NCBI RefSeq assembly: GCF_037120725.1 | Contig: NZ_JBBAXC010000002.1 | Location: 248,001-312,000 of the forward strand | Length of the DNA: 64,000 nt | Direction of reading: 5' to 3' | Source of the DNA: Bacillus spongiae | Lineage (GTDB): Bacteria > Bacillota > Bacilli > Bacillales > Bacillaceae_K | Part shown: positions 10,590-21,282 of the stretch, in pieces | How the letters are laid out: each line of letters begins with the position of its first letter | Position numbering within the stretch: position 1 is the first letter of the stretch | Notes under the pieces: generated by a model | Database searches by the model: none | Seen by the model: the letters and a program-made list of their open reading frames with translations, nothing else | What the model was told of the DNA's origin: nothing | Made by a program: the position numbers and the translations under genes

Positions 10590-13003
10590 TTCATCAACCT
10601 ATTGCATCCGTTATCGTAGATGTTCCTGCTATGCAAACGGATAGAGGATTCGATTATCTTATACCCGAGGAATGGTTAGGGAGAATCTTTCCAGGAATGA
10701 GAGTCATCGTCCCTTTTGGCCCTAGGAAGGTACAAGGGTTTGTCATTAAGCTAAAGACAGAAAGTGATTTTAATAAATTGAAAAAAATATCTGTTCCTCT
10801 AGATTTATTTCCTGTCTTGAATGATGAGCTATTAGAGTTAGGGAATTGGCTCACAGAAAAAACTCTTTGTTATAAAGTATCAGCATTTCAAGCAATGCTT
10901 CCAGCTGCTATGAAAGCGAAATATGAAAAACGTTTCTTTCTTAAGAGTGAAGTAAAGGAGATTTCAAAAGGGCTGCAACAGTTTTTTCAAAAATCTCTTG
11001 AATTAGATTGGAAAGAAGCGGAGGAAAAGCATTTATTAACGAAGCTTCATCAAGAAGTAAAAAAAGAACATATTGAAATTCAATATATAGTGAAAAGTCG
11101 AGGAAAGAAGAAAAAGGTTAAAATGCTCACAATCAAAATGCAAGCGGAGGTTGTTGAGGATGCAATCCTGTCTCTTCCTAAAAATGCAGAGAAACAAAAG
11201 AAAATCCTTGCCCATTTAGCCCATTTTAATCGACCTTTACCAGAGCGGAAGGTTTTAGAGGAAACAAATTCTACTTCTCAGAGTGTGAAAACATTAGTGA
11301 AAAAAGGTTTTATTGAGGAATTTTATCAAGAAGTTTACCGCGATCCTTATGAAAATCGTACGTTTAAAAAAACGTTTCCTTTACCATTAACTGTTCATCA
11401 ACAGGCGGCAATTACACCGATTCTTTCATCAATAGAAAAGAGACAACATGAAACCTTCTTACTATACGGTGTAACGGGTAGTGGGAAAACAGAAATTTAT
11501 TTACAGTCAATCCAAAGGGTTTTAAACGAAGGGAAAGAAGCGATCGTATTAGTACCAGAGATTTCTTTAACACCTCAGATGGTCCATCGTTTTAAAGGGC
11601 GCTTTGGAGATGATGTTGCTGTTTTGCATTCAGGATTATCAGTTGGTGAAAAATACGATGAGTGGCGGAAAATTCAGCGTAAAGAAGTCAAGGTAGTTGT
11701 CGGTGCCCGTTCAGCTATTTATGCACCATTTGAGAACTTAGGAATTATTATCATTGATGAAGAGCATGAAACGAGTTATAAGCAAGAGGAGAGTCCTCGT
11801 TACCATGCAAGAGAAGTAGCGATTCAGAGAGCTAAAAGATATCAGTGCCCAGTTATTTTAGGAAGTGCAACACCGTCGTTAGAATCCTTTGCAAGGGCCA
11901 AAAAGAATGTTTATACTTTATTAAGTTTACCAAGTCGTATGAATAATCAGCCGCTCCCTAGTGTAGCAATTGTGGATATGAGAGATGAATTAAGAGAAGG
12001 AAATCGTTCGATGTTCTCTCGGGAATTATTTGAAAAGCTTCAAGATCGATTGGAGAAAAAGCAACAGACAGTCTTATTCCTCAATCGGAGAGGATATTCA
12101 TCTTTTATTATGTGCCGAGACTGTGGTTATGTACTTCAGTGCCCACATTGCGACATTTCATTAACGTATCATCGTTCCTCTAATAATATGAAATGCCATT
12201 ATTGTGGGTTTGAAACGAGTGTACCGAAAACGTGTCCTGATTGCCAAGGGGAACACATTCGATACTTTGGAACAGGCACGCAAAAAGTGGAGGAGGAATT
12301 AACGAAACTACTCCCACAAGCAAAAATTATTCGTATGGATGTTGATACGACAAGTAGAAAAGGTGCTCATGAAAAATTATTGAAGGCTTTTGCTGAAGGA
12401 AAAGCAGATATCCTATTAGGTACTCAAATGATTGCCAAGGGCCTCGACTTCCCTAATATAACCCTCGTTGGGGTGTTAAGTGCAGATACTATGCTTCATC
12501 TCCCAGATTTTCGAGCGGCTGAGAAGACGTTTCAGCTTTTGACCCAAGTAAGTGGGCGAGCAGGAAGACATGAACTACCAGGAGAGGTTATCATTCAAAC
12601 GTATACACCCGAACATTATTCGGTTCAGCTTGCTAGCAAACAAGATTACGATGCCTTTTACGAACAAGAAATGAGAATGAGGAAGATGGCAAGCTATCCA
12701 CCTTACTACTATTTAGCACTTGTGAATGTTACCCACGAGGATTTGTTAAAGGTTGTAGACAGCGCTGATCGAATGACAAAGTTTATTTCATCGAGATTGT
12801 CTGATGAAGCGATTGTTTTAGGTCCTTCTGCATCACCTATTCCACGGATTAATAATAGATATCGGTATCAATGTTTGATAAAATACAAGCGGGAACCAAG
12901 GCTATCTGCTACTCTGAAATCTTTAATTGAACAATTTCAATCTCAAGTCGCTTCTGATGGACTAACGATTTCAATAGATATGAACCCTTATATGATGATG
13001 TAA
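10586..13003 (+). CDS. priA: Primosomal replication protein N' (PriA helicase)
   Basis: A 3'-5' helicase that restarts stalled replication forks by loading DnaD-DnaB-DnaI-DnaC. The 805-residue protein has an N-terminal 3'BD domain, then the SF2 helicase core with Walker A GVTGSGKTEIY (about residue 297), DEEH (Walker B) and a QVSGRAGR motif VI. Eight zinc-ligand cysteines sit in the insert at about 511-550: CRDCGYVLQCPHC and CHYCGF...CPDC. It starts four bases inside coaBC. Its N-terminal spelling, IASVIVDVPAMQTDRGFDYLIP, is typical of Bacillus PriA. Confidence 0.97.
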   Translation: MIHQPIASVIVDVPAMQTDRGFDYLIPEEWLGRIFPGMRVIVPFGPRKVQGFVIKLKTESDFNKLKKISVPLDLFPVLNDELLELGNWLTEKTLCYKVSAFQAMLPAAMKAKYEKRFFLKSEVKEISKGLQQFFQKSLELDWKEAEEKHLLTKLHQEVKKEHIEIQYIVKSRGKKKKVKMLTIKMQAEVVEDAILSLPKNAEKQKKILAHLAHFNRPLPERKVLEETNSTSQSVKTLVKKGFIEEFYQEVYRDPYENRTFKKTFPLPLTVHQQAAITPILSSIEKRQHETFLLYGVTGSGKTEIYLQSIQRVLNEGKEAIVLVPEISLTPQMVHRFKGRFGDDVAVLHSGLSVGEKYDEWRKIQRKEVKVVVGARSAIYAPFENLGIIIIDEEHETSYKQEESPRYHAREVAIQRAKRYQCPVILGSATPSLESFARAKKNVYTLLSLPSRMNNQPLPSVAIVDMRDELREGNRSMFSRELFEKLQDRLEKKQQTVLFLNRRGYSSFIMCRDCGYVLQCPHCDISLTYHRSSNNMKCHYCGFETSVPKTCPDCQGEHIRYFGTGTQKVEEELTKLLPQAKIIRMDVDTTSRKGAHEKLLKAFAEGKADILLGTQMIAKGLDFPNITLVGVLSADTMLHLPDFRAAEKTFQLLTQVSGRAGRHELPGEVIIQTYTPEHYSVQLASKQDYDAFYEQEMRMRKMASYPPYYYLALVNVTHEDLLKVVDSADRMTKFISSRLSDEAIVLGPSASPIPRINNRYRYQCLIKYKREPRLSATLKSLIEQFQSQVASDGLTISIDMNPYMMM

Positions 13004-13027
13004 ATAATAAAAAGGAGAGGATATTCG

Positions 13028-13513
13028 TTGGCAATTTTACCAATTGTAAAGTATCCAGCAGAGGTACTTGAAAAGCAAACAAAGACGGTTACAAACTTTG
13101 ATAAGAAACTAAAAAAATTACTAGACAATATGTATGATACGATGATTGAAGCTGACGGAGTCGGTTTGGCTGCACCACAAATTGGAAAAGAATTAAGTGT
13201 CGCAATAGTAGATATAGGGGATGAATCGGGAACGATTGAACTAATAAACCCTACTGTATTAGAGACAAGTGGACAAGAAACAGATATTGAAGGGTGTTTA
13301 AGCTTTCCAGGACTATATGGTGAGGTTACAAGGCCAAGTTATGTAAAGGTTCAAGCACAGGATCGCAACGGTCGTCAATATATTATTGAAGCAGAGGGCT
13401 TTTTAGCTAGAGCGCTGCAGCACGAAATAGACCATCTTAATGGCATTTTATTTACAAGTAAAGTCGTACGGTATATTGAGGAAGAAGAATTAGAAAGGTA
13501 TGAAAGTGAATGA
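13028..13513 (+). CDS. def: Peptide deformylase
   Basis: Removes the N-formyl group from nascent proteins. It pairs naturally with Fmt, encoded next. All three metalloenzyme motifs are present in 161 residues: [18 protein letters not shown] (metal Cys) and QHEIDHLNG (two metal His plus the catalytic Glu). The start codon is TTG at 13028, placed by AGGAGAGG at 13012-13019 and by the conserved start [10 protein letters not shown]. The stop overlaps the fmt ATG (ATGA). The sequence is of the short type-1 class, close to B. subtilis DefA. Confidence 0.96.
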   Translation: MAILPIVKYPAEVLEKQTKTVTNFDKKLKKLLDNMYDTMIEADGVGLAAPQIGKELSVAIVDIGDESGTIELINPTVLETSGQETDIEGCLSFPGLYGEVTRPSYVKVQAQDRNGRQYIIEAEGFLARALQHEIDHLNGILFTSKVVRYIEEEELERYESE

Positions 13514-14466
13514 CAAAAATAGTTTTTATGGGAACACCAGATTTCTCAGTTCCTATCCTTCAAAGAATAATTCAAGACGGTTATGAGGTAATTGGAGTCG
13601 TTACTCAACCAGACCGACCTGTCGGAAGAAAGCGAATCTTAACACCTCCACCAGTAAAGGTTGAAGCGTTAAAGCATCATATTCCTGTTTATCAACCAGA
13701 AAAAATTAGAGAAAAAGAACAACTGCAAAAAATTATCGATTTACAACCAGATTTAATTATAACAGCTGCCTTTGGACAAATTTTACCAAAAGAATTGTTA
13801 GATGCTCCTCCATTAGGGTGTATTAATGTTCATGCTTCTTTACTTCCTGAGCTTAGAGGGGGTGCGCCCATCCACTACAGTATTATACAAGGAAAAGAAA
13901 AGACAGGAATTACCATCATGTATATGGTTGAAGCTCTCGATGCAGGTGATATGATTAGTCGTGTAGAAGTACAGATAGATGAAAGGGATCATGTTGGAAC
14001 TCTCCATGATAGGCTTAGTGCTTCTGGCGCAGATTTATTAGCTGAGACACTTCCTAAGCTTCTTAGAAATGAAATAAAAGCTGTGCCTCAAAATGACGAG
14101 GAGGCTACGTTTGCACGCAATATTAAACGTGAGCAAGAAAGAATTGATTGGACGAAGACCGGTGAGGAAATTTACAATCATATTCGCGGATTGAACCCTT
14201 GGCCAGTTGCCTTTACTACACTTGGAGGGAAAGTGTTGAAGGTTTGGTGGGGTGAAAAGGTGACCACAAGTGAATTTGGAGGAGCTCCAGGTGAGATTGT
14301 TGGACTCGAAGAAGATGGATTTATCGTGGCTACTGGAAATGAGACGAAAATAAAAATTGTACAACTTCAACCTTCAGGCAAAAAACAAATGAGTGCAGAA
14401 CAATTTTTACGAGGTTCGGGAGCAACTTTGTCTAAAGGAACTATTTTAGGGGTAGAAAATGAATAG
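13510..14466 (+). CDS. fmt: Methionyl-tRNA formyltransferase
   Basis: Formylates initiator Met-tRNA using 10-formyl-tetrahydrofolate. The 318-residue length is normal. The N-terminal formyltransferase domain carries the catalytic Asn-His pair in [21 protein letters not shown] and a downstream Asp (LDAGDM). The C-terminal tRNA-binding OB-like domain follows at about 205-318. It overlaps def by four bases and rsmB by eight. Confidence 0.97.
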   Translation: MTKIVFMGTPDFSVPILQRIIQDGYEVIGVVTQPDRPVGRKRILTPPPVKVEALKHHIPVYQPEKIREKEQLQKIIDLQPDLIITAAFGQILPKELLDAPPLGCINVHASLLPELRGGAPIHYSIIQGKEKTGITIMYMVEALDAGDMISRVEVQIDERDHVGTLHDRLSASGADLLAETLPKLLRNEIKAVPQNDEEATFARNIKREQERIDWTKTGEEIYNHIRGLNPWPVAFTTLGGKVLKVWWGEKVTTSEFGGAPGEIVGLEEDGFIVATGNETKIKIVQLQPSGKKQMSAEQFLRGSGATLSKGTILGVENE

Positions 14467-15799
14467 GACAAAAAAATCAGTTCGTGAAGCAGCATTAGAA
14501 GTATTAGAAGCGGTCGAAAAAAATCAATCGTATAGCAATCTCCTATTAAATCATGTAATTGAAAGATATCGATTAAAGGGTCCTGATATAGGGCTTGTTA
14601 CAGAACTAACATATGGGACAATTCAGCGAAAACTTACTTTAGATTATTATTTAGCTCCATTTCTAAAGAAGAAAATTGATGGATGGGTTCGTCAATTGCT
14701 GCGTATGTCATTATATCAAATGGTTTTTTTGGACAAGGTTCCTGATCGAGCTGTAATTTATGAAGCAGTTGAAATTGCCAAAAGGAGAGGGCATAAAGGA
14801 ATTGTTGGCATGGTTAACGGAGTACTTCGTTCTGTTCAGCGTCAAGGAGTCGCTTCTTTAGAGTTACTTAAAGATAGGGAAGAACGACTTAGCGTTGAAA
14901 CAAGCCATCCTTTATGGCTAGTGAAAAGATGGGTTTCGCAATTCGGCTATGAAAAAACAAAAGAAATGTGTGAAACGAATATTTTAGCCCCATTTCAAAC
15001 AGGGCGAGCGAATGAAACGAAGGTTACAGTTGAAGAGCTCATTCCTATGCTTAAGGAAGAGAATGTTGAAGTTGAGAAAAGTCTCTTTGTTCCAGAAGCC
15101 TTTCATTCTATAAGAGGGAATCTTGTAAAAACAGACGCTTTTAAACAAGGGCTTTTTACGGTTCAGGATGAAAGCTCAATGATGGTCGCTTATGCTCTTC
15201 AATTAAAACCGGAATTAACCGTTTTAGATTCGTGTGCTGCACCAGGGGGAAAGACCACTCATATTGCGGAAAAAATGAATAATACAGGTAAGGTATTAGC
15301 CCTTGATTTACACGATCATAAAGTGAAGTTAATTAAGGAAAACGCGGAACGACTTGGATTATCGACGATAACTACAAAGACAATGGATAGCAGAAAAATT
15401 GGAGAAGCAGTTGAAAAGGAGTCATTCGACCGAATTCTAGTTGATGCACCGTGCTCAGGATTAGGGGTTTTAAGAAGGAAACCTGATATAAAATATAGTA
15501 AAAAAGAACAAGACTTGAATTCCTTACAAAAGATCCAATTGGATATTTTAGACGCCGTAGCTCCCTTATTGAAAAAGGATGGAATTCTCGTTTACAGTAC
15601 TTGTACAGTAGACAAAGGTGAAAATATGGGAACTGTAGAGAGGTTTTTAGAGAATCATCCTGAGTATGAACCTTGCCCTCTTGTAACTCTCCCTAAAATG
15701 GTAGAGCCGTTTATTCAAGATAACACACTACAAATTTTCCCTCAGGATTTTGGTGGTGACGGCTTCTTCATTTCAAGCTTTAGAAAGAAGGAAAACTAA
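14459..15799 (+). CDS. rsmB: 16S rRNA (cytosine-967-C5)-methyltransferase
   Basis: SAM-dependent enzyme that methylates C967 (E. coli numbering) of 16S rRNA. The 446 residues hold an N-terminal NusB-like RNA-binding domain (about 1-130) and a C-terminal Rossmann methyltransferase with the SAM loop [10 protein letters not shown] and the two catalytic cysteines in DAPCSGLG (PC motif) and VYSTCTV (TC motif). It starts inside fmt and its stop shares a base with the rlmN start, so it is part of a tightly coupled string. Confidence 0.96.
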   Translation: MNRTKKSVREAALEVLEAVEKNQSYSNLLLNHVIERYRLKGPDIGLVTELTYGTIQRKLTLDYYLAPFLKKKIDGWVRQLLRMSLYQMVFLDKVPDRAVIYEAVEIAKRRGHKGIVGMVNGVLRSVQRQGVASLELLKDREERLSVETSHPLWLVKRWVSQFGYEKTKEMCETNILAPFQTGRANETKVTVEELIPMLKEENVEVEKSLFVPEAFHSIRGNLVKTDAFKQGLFTVQDESSMMVAYALQLKPELTVLDSCAAPGGKTTHIAEKMNNTGKVLALDLHDHKVKLIKENAERLGLSTITTKTMDSRKIGEAVEKESFDRILVDAPCSGLGVLRRKPDIKYSKKEQDLNSLQKIQLDILDAVAPLLKKDGILVYSTCTVDKGENMGTVERFLENHPEYEPCPLVTLPKMVEPFIQDNTLQIFPQDFGGDGFFISSFRKKEN

Positions 15800-16890
15800 T
15801 GGAAAATACAACAGTGAAAAAAACAAAAAATGAAAAGAATAATCAAAAACCATCCATCTATTCATTAGAGCTTCATGAGCTCAAAGAATGGTTGGAAAAT
15901 AATAATGAAAAAAAATTCCGTGCTGCACAAATATATGAATGGTTATATCAAAAGCGTGTGTCTTCATACGATGAAATGACAAATCTTTCAAAAGGATTAA
16001 GAATGAAATTAGAAGATAATTTTACTTTAACTACGTTAAAGACATTAATCCAACAAACATCAAATGATGGAACGATAAAATTTCTATTTGAATTACATGA
16101 TGGGTACAGCATTGAGACTGTTTTAATGCGTCATGAATACGGAAATTCTGTTTGTGTCACAACGCAAGTTGGCTGTCGCATAGGCTGTACGTTTTGTGCT
16201 TCTACTCTAGGAGGATTAAAGCGGAATTTAGAGGCGGGTGAAATTGTTGCTCAAGTTGTGAAGGTGCAGCAAGCCTTAGATGAAATGGAAGAGAGAGTCA
16301 GTTCCGTTGTCATTATGGGAATAGGCGAACCTTTTGATAATTATGATGAAATGATGTCATTCCTTAAAATTATTAACCATGATGATGCATTAAATATAGG
16401 GGCAAGGCATATTACGGTTTCCACAAGTGGAATTATCCCGAAAATTTATAAATTCGCAGATGAGAAACTCCAAATCAACTTTGCTATTTCACTCCATGCA
16501 CCAAATACTGAACTGCGAAGCAAGTTAATGCCGATTAATCGTGCATACAAACTCCCTGAATTAATGGAAGCCATTAAGTATTATATAAACAAAACGGGTC
16601 GAAGAGTAAGCTTTGAATATGGGTTGTTTGGTGGAGAAAATGATACAGCTGAACATGCATTAGAACTAGCTGCGTTAATTAAAAATGTAAAATGCCATGT
16701 GAATTTAATTCCAGTTAACTATGTTCCAGAGCGCGACTATGTTCGTACACCAAGAAAACAAATTTTTGAATTTGAAAAAATACTCAAAGATCATGGGATT
16801 AATGTCACAATTAGAAGAGAACAAGGGTCTGACATTGATGCAGCATGTGGACAGTTGCGCGCGAAGGAGAGAGAAGAAGAGACGAGGTGA
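15799..16890 (+). CDS. rlmN: Dual-specificity 23S rRNA A2503 / tRNA A37 C2-methyltransferase
   Basis: A radical-SAM enzyme that adds a C2 methyl to A2503 of 23S rRNA, and in some bacteria to A37 of tRNAs. The iron-sulfur motif C-x3-C-x2-C reads CRIGCTFC at about residue 130. The second catalytic cysteine near the C-terminus is in DIDAACGQL. The N-terminal helical accessory domain spans roughly 20-90. The length (363) matches B. subtilis RlmN. It is not the resistance paralogue Cfr, judged by length and conserved RlmN sequence ([10 protein letters not shown]). Confidence 0.95.
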   Translation: MENTTVKKTKNEKNNQKPSIYSLELHELKEWLENNNEKKFRAAQIYEWLYQKRVSSYDEMTNLSKGLRMKLEDNFTLTTLKTLIQQTSNDGTIKFLFELHDGYSIETVLMRHEYGNSVCVTTQVGCRIGCTFCASTLGGLKRNLEAGEIVAQVVKVQQALDEMEERVSSVVIMGIGEPFDNYDEMMSFLKIINHDDALNIGARHITVSTSGIIPKIYKFADEKLQINFAISLHAPNTELRSKLMPINRAYKLPELMEAIKYYINKTGRRVSFEYGLFGGENDTAEHALELAALIKNVKCHVNLIPVNYVPERDYVRTPRKQIFEFEKILKDHGINVTIRREQGSDIDAACGQLRAKEREEETR

Positions 16891-16895
16891 CGAAC

Positions 16896-17645
16896 GTGAA
16901 AGCTATATTTCTTACAGATACAGGTAAAGTTCGTCAGCATAATGAAGACCATGGAGGAGTTTTTATCAATCAACATGGGGACCGCTTGGCTATCGTAGCT
17001 GATGGTATGGGCGGTCATAATGCTGGCGATGTTGCTAGTGAAATGACTGTAAGCTTATTAGCAGACTACTGGGAGAAATCAGACAAGTTTCAAACTGCTC
17101 AACAATCAGAAGACTGGCTAAAAACGCATATTTTAAATGTAAATAAACAGCTTCTAGAGCACGCAAGAACACATCCAGAATGTGAAGGAATGGGAACCAC
17201 AATTGTTTCCGCAATTTGTACAGATCGTTTTCTAACGATAGCAAATATTGGTGATAGTAGAGGATACGTTTATAATGAATCAGGGTTGACTCAAGTAACA
17301 AATGATCATTCTTTTGTTAATGAGTTAGTGAAGACAGGTCAAATATCGCGTGAAGATGCAGAATTTCATCCACGAAAAAATGTGCTCATACGTGCGTTAG
17401 GTACGGAACAACATGTAGAAGCGGATGTGAAAACCATCATGTTTGAAATGGATGATGTGCTGCTTCTCTGTTCAGACGGACTTAGTAATAAACTATCTGA
17501 ATCTCAAATGTTAGATATCATTACTAGTTCTAATGACTTACAAGTAAGAGCCCAATACATGATTGATTTAGCCAATGATAATGGAGGAGAAGATAATATT
17601 TCCATTGTTTTGCTAGAGTTTGTAAACGGTGATGAAAGTAGGTGA
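16896..17645 (+). CDS. prpC: PP2C-type serine/threonine phosphatase PrpC (Stp)
   Basis: Metal-dependent phosphatase that reverses phosphorylation by PrkC, whose gene follows six bases later. The 249 residues carry the PP2C motifs: DTGKVRQHNED (metal Asp/Glu), VADGMGGHNAGDVAS, MGTTIVSA, IGDSRGY, LLLCSDGLSNKLS and GGEDNISIV. I set the start at GTG 16896, since it gives the family N-terminus and follows GACGAGG at a proper distance. GTG 16887, overlapping the rlmN stop, is the alternative. Cytosolic. Confidence 0.94.
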   Translation: MKAIFLTDTGKVRQHNEDHGGVFINQHGDRLAIVADGMGGHNAGDVASEMTVSLLADYWEKSDKFQTAQQSEDWLKTHILNVNKQLLEHARTHPECEGMGTTIVSAICTDRFLTIANIGDSRGYVYNESGLTQVTNDHSFVNELVKTGQISREDAEFHPRKNVLIRALGTEQHVEADVKTIMFEMDDVLLLCSDGLSNKLSESQMLDIITSSNDLQVRAQYMIDLANDNGGEDNISIVLLEFVNGDESR

Positions 17646-17651
17646 TAGAGA

Positions 17652-19595
17652 ATGTTGATAGGAAAGAGAATTAATGGTCGTTACAAAGTCCTTGAGATGA
17701 TCGGGGGCGGAGGGATGGCCAATGTTTATTTAGCCAGAGATATGATTCTTGATCGTGATGTAGCCGTGAAAGTATTACGGATGGATTTTGCTACTCAAGA
17801 TGAATTTATTCGTCGATTTAAACGTGAAGCGCAGTCTGCAACAAGTCTTGCGCATGCTAATATCGTAAGCATTTTTGATGTTGGAGAAGAAGATGGTATC
17901 TATTATCTCGTAATGGAGTATGTAGATGGGCTTACTTTAAAGCAATACATACAAAAGCAGTATCCAATATCAATCGATAAAGCGATTGATATTATGAACC
18001 AACTAACTTCCGCAATCCAGCATGCCCATCAACATCATATTATTCATCGTGATATCAAACCACAAAATATTTTAATTGATCATTCAGGAAATATCAAGAT
18101 TACGGATTTCGGGATCGCGATGGCATTAACTAACACCTCAATTACTCAAACCAATTCAGTTTTGGGGTCAGTTCATTATTTATCTCCAGAACAAGCCAGA
18201 GGTGGGATGGCAACAAAAAAGTCTGATATCTATTCATTAGGAATCGTGATGTTTGAACTTATTACAGGGCGACTTCCGTTTTCAGGGGAATCTGCAGTTT
18301 CTATTGCATTAAAGCATTTGCAATCAGAGACACCGTCTTTAAAAAGGTGGACACCGAACATTCCTCAAAGTATCGAGAATGTTGTCTTAAAAGCAACCGC
18401 TAAAGATCCATTTCATCGATACGATAGTGTTGAGGATATGAAGGAAGATTTATCAACAGCATTGGATGCTGCAAGAATAAACGAGCAGAAATTTGAAATA
18501 CCGCTAGATGAAGAGGCGACGAAAGCTATTCCGATTATTACAGATCATCATGTTAATAGCCATCTATCGGAAACAAAAATTCATGAAACGGCTGAACAAC
18601 CGAAGGTACAAACGGTAAAGGAGAAGCCAAAGAAAAAACGAAAATGGTTATGGATTATTTTGACGCTCTTCGTGTTAGGGTTAGGAATCTCAGCTTATTT
18701 TATTGTTCCTTTATTAATGGGCTCTAAAGAAGTGGAAGTACCAGACCTATCTGGAAAGAATTTAAGGGAAGCTTATAGTATTTTATCGAGTCAAGGGTTT
18801 GAGTTCGGCGATGAAATAGAATTGCCCGATGAAGAAATTGAGAAAGGGTTAATTATTAAAACTTCTCCCAAAGCAGGCCAATCTGTAAAAGAAGGTACTG
18901 AAATAGACTTATACATTAGTACTGGAAAGGAAACCTATTCTGTGGGGAATTATATAGGTAATAGCTATGAACAGGTTAAGAAGCAATTAACAACTTTAGG
19001 TTTTAAAGTAAGTGAAGAACCTGTATTCAGCACAGAATCAGAAGGGACTATTACGAAGCAAAATATTAGTCCTGGTGAAAAGGTTGTCCCAGAAGAAACA
19101 GAGATTATATTAAGTGTGAGTCAAGGAATAGAAACGTTTACGCTGGATGACTTGAAAAATATGTCTCTTAATGACCTAAATAATTATGAACGTGAAAAGA
19201 GAATTACAATTAAGTATTTAGAAGAAGAATATAGTGACGACGTTCCTGAAAACCACGTTATTCGACATAATCCATCAGCTGGAGCTCGGATTGAAGTTGG
19301 AAGTACTGTAGAGGTCGTATTGTCAAAAGGAAAAGAGGAAGTACCTCCAAGAAGAGTAACAAAGACCATTATGATACCTTATGAACCAACAGAAGATGGT
19401 ATGCCTAATCAAGTAACGGTATCCTATCAAGACTCAGCTACGTTAAATGAAGAAGTAAATACAATTGAAATAACTGAAAATACACCTTATCAATTTCAGT
19501 TTCATATTGAAGAAGGTGAAAAAGCGTCATGGAAGGTAATCCGTAATGGTGAGGTTATTATCGAGGACGAACTAACATTCGAGGAAGCAGAATAA
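17652..19595 (+). CDS. prkC: PASTA-domain serine/threonine protein kinase PrkC
   Basis: A membrane kinase that senses muropeptides or lipid II outside the cell and phosphorylates cytosolic targets; in B. subtilis it acts in spore germination and stationary-phase control. The 647 residues comprise a cytosolic Hanks-type kinase (about 10-270) with GGGGMANVY, the ATP lysine K40, the catalytic D134 in HRDIKPQN and DFG; a basic juxtamembrane stretch; one membrane helix at about 337-357; three extracellular PASTA repeats (about 362-560); and a C-terminal Ig-like tail. This is the same architecture as B. subtilis PrkC. The phosphatase gene directly upstream confirms the pair. Confidence 0.96.
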   Translation: MLIGKRINGRYKVLEMIGGGGMANVYLARDMILDRDVAVKVLRMDFATQDEFIRRFKREAQSATSLAHANIVSIFDVGEEDGIYYLVMEYVDGLTLKQYIQKQYPISIDKAIDIMNQLTSAIQHAHQHHIIHRDIKPQNILIDHSGNIKITDFGIAMALTNTSITQTNSVLGSVHYLSPEQARGGMATKKSDIYSLGIVMFELITGRLPFSGESAVSIALKHLQSETPSLKRWTPNIPQSIENVVLKATAKDPFHRYDSVEDMKEDLSTALDAARINEQKFEIPLDEEATKAIPIITDHHVNSHLSETKIHETAEQPKVQTVKEKPKKKRKWLWIILTLFVLGLGISAYFIVPLLMGSKEVEVPDLSGKNLREAYSILSSQGFEFGDEIELPDEEIEKGLIIKTSPKAGQSVKEGTEIDLYISTGKETYSVGNYIGNSYEQVKKQLTTLGFKVSEEPVFSTESEGTITKQNISPGEKVVPEETEIILSVSQGIETFTLDDLKNMSLNDLNNYEREKRITIKYLEEEYSDDVPENHVIRHNPSAGARIEVGSTVEVVLSKGKEEVPPRRVTKTIMIPYEPTEDGMPNQVTVSYQDSATLNEEVNTIEITENTPYQFQFHIEEGEKASWKVIRNGEVIIEDELTFEEAE

Positions 19596-19619
19596 TGAAT
19601 TGAAAGTAGGAGGGCTGTA

Positions 19620-20501
19620 ATGCCAGAAGGAAAAATAATGAAAGCACTTAGTGGTTTTTATTACGTTCAAAGTGGAGATAAAATAGTTCAGTGCAGAGGA
19701 CGAGGAGTATTTCGAAAAAATAAGATTTCGCCTTTAGTTGGAGATTATGTTGTCTATCAAGCTGATAATGAAAAAGAGGGCTATATTTTAGAAATTAAAC
19801 CTAGAATAAATGAATTAATAAGGCCTTCAATAGCGAATGTTGAGCAAGCTATTCTTGTTTTTTCTGCAGTGGAACCTGATTTTAGTAGTTCATTACTTGA
19901 TCGATTTCTTGTGCTTGTAGAAGCAAAGGGGATTAAACCGCTAATATGTATTACAAAAATGGATATGGTTCAAGATAAGAAAAAAACGGATATCCTTTCT
20001 TATATAGAGGATTATAGAGGGATGGGGTATGATGTAATCCCTACCTCTTCATTCTCTAAAGAAGGACTAGACGAGTTAAAACCTTATTTAAAAAATATTA
20101 TTTCCGTGTTTGCCGGTCAGTCCGGTGTGGGAAAAAGTTCATTGTTAAACGCCCTTAAGCCTGAGCTTGAATTAAAAACAAATCATATTTCTTCTCATTT
20201 AGGAAGAGGGAAGCATACAACCCGTCATGTGGAGCTCATAGATGTTGAAGGTGGGTGGGTTGCCGATACACCAGGTTTTAGTTCTTTAGAGTTCACGGAA
20301 TTGGAACTAGAAGAATTAGGTAGTTGTTTTCCGGAGTTTGTAGAGAAAAAGAATGAATGTAAATTTAGAGGCTGTTTACATCTGAATGAACCTAAGTGTG
20401 CGATTAAGAGTGCCGTACAGTCTGGTGATATTCCTACTTATCGATACGAACATTATGTACAATTTTTTGAAGAGATTAAAGATAGAAAGCCGAGGTACTA
20501 G
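19620..20501 (+). CDS. rsgA: Ribosome small subunit-dependent GTPase A
   Basis: A circularly permuted GTPase that checks late 30S maturation; its B. subtilis counterpart CpgA is phosphorylated by PrkC. The order of G motifs shows the permutation: G4 ITKMD comes first, then G1 GQSGVGKSS, then G3 DTPGF. An OB fold occupies about 1-65. The C-terminal zinc site reads CKFRGCLHLNEPKC. The 293-residue length is standard. GGAGGGC precedes ATG 19620, and rpe follows after three bases. Confidence 0.96.
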   Translation: MPEGKIMKALSGFYYVQSGDKIVQCRGRGVFRKNKISPLVGDYVVYQADNEKEGYILEIKPRINELIRPSIANVEQAILVFSAVEPDFSSSLLDRFLVLVEAKGIKPLICITKMDMVQDKKKTDILSYIEDYRGMGYDVIPTSSFSKEGLDELKPYLKNIISVFAGQSGVGKSSLLNALKPELELKTNHISSHLGRGKHTTRHVELIDVEGGWVADTPGFSSLEFTELELEELGSCFPEFVEKKNECKFRGCLHLNEPKCAIKSAVQSGDIPTYRYEHYVQFFEEIKDRKPRY

Positions 20502-20504
20502 TTT

Positions 20505-21161
20505 ATGGTTAAGATTGCGCCATCAATTTTGTCAGCAGATTTTGCACAGTTGAAAAATGAAATAATAGATGTTGAAAAAGGGGGAGCAGATTATATCCAT
20601 ATTGATGTAATGGATGGACATTTTGTTCCTAATATTACGATAGGGCCATTAATTGTTTCGGCGGTCCGCCCTGTTACTACATTGCCTTTAGATGTGCACT
20701 TAATGATTGAAAATCCAGATCAATATATTGAAGCGTTCGCACAGGCTGGAGCAGATATCATTACCGTTCATGTAGAAGCTTGCCCGCATCTTCATCGGAC
20801 TATACAACAAATAAAGTCATTCGGTATTAAAGCGGGAGTAGTTTTAAACCCTAGTACCCCACCGGAGATGATTCAACATGTATTAGGAGATATAGATATG
20901 GTTCTTATGATGACAGTCAATCCTGGATTTGGAGGTCAGTCATTTATTCATTCTGTTTTGCCTAAGATTAAAACCGTCCGTAACTGGATTGAAGAAAATA
21001 ATTTACCGATTGAGATTGAAGTAGACGGAGGAATAAATCCGGAAACAGCTAAATTATGTTCTGATGCTGGAGCTGATGTATTTGTTGCAGGCTCAGCTAT
21101 TTATAATCATGCGGACAGAGAACAAGCTATTAAGAAGATTAGACAAGGGATATTTAAGTAA
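20505..21161 (+). CDS. rpe: Ribulose-phosphate 3-epimerase
   Basis: Interconverts ribulose 5-phosphate and xylulose 5-phosphate in the pentose phosphate pathway. A TIM barrel of 218 residues with the metal ligands in IDVMDGHFVPNITIGP (Asp), DVHLMI (His) and EVDGGIN (Asp), plus the phosphate loop MTVNPGFGGQ. It is immediately downstream of rsgA, as in B. subtilis (cpgA-rpe), and followed by a terminator. Confidence 0.97.
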   Translation: MVKIAPSILSADFAQLKNEIIDVEKGGADYIHIDVMDGHFVPNITIGPLIVSAVRPVTTLPLDVHLMIENPDQYIEAFAQAGADIITVHVEACPHLHRTIQQIKSFGIKAGVVLNPSTPPEMIQHVLGDIDMVLMMTVNPGFGGQSFIHSVLPKIKTVRNWIEENNLPIEIEVDGGINPETAKLCSDAGADVFVAGSAIYNHADREQAIKKIRQGIFK

Positions 21162-21170
21162 TAGTAACAA

Positions 21171-21212
21171 GGGGGCGTTATAAGGAACTAATCTTATAAC
21201 GTGCCTTTTTTA
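21171..21212 (+). terminator. Intrinsic terminator after rpe
   Basis: CGTTATAAG at 21176-21184 pairs perfectly with CTTATAACG at 21193-21201 across an 8-base loop, followed by GCC and six T. It ends the long coaBC-to-rpe gene string. Confidence 0.85.
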
Positions 21213-21282
21213 TATTGGATGATAAATGTCACTTTAAAAAGGGCAGAAGAAAAGGTTGCTAAGGAAGGGTGGAAAGAAAAAG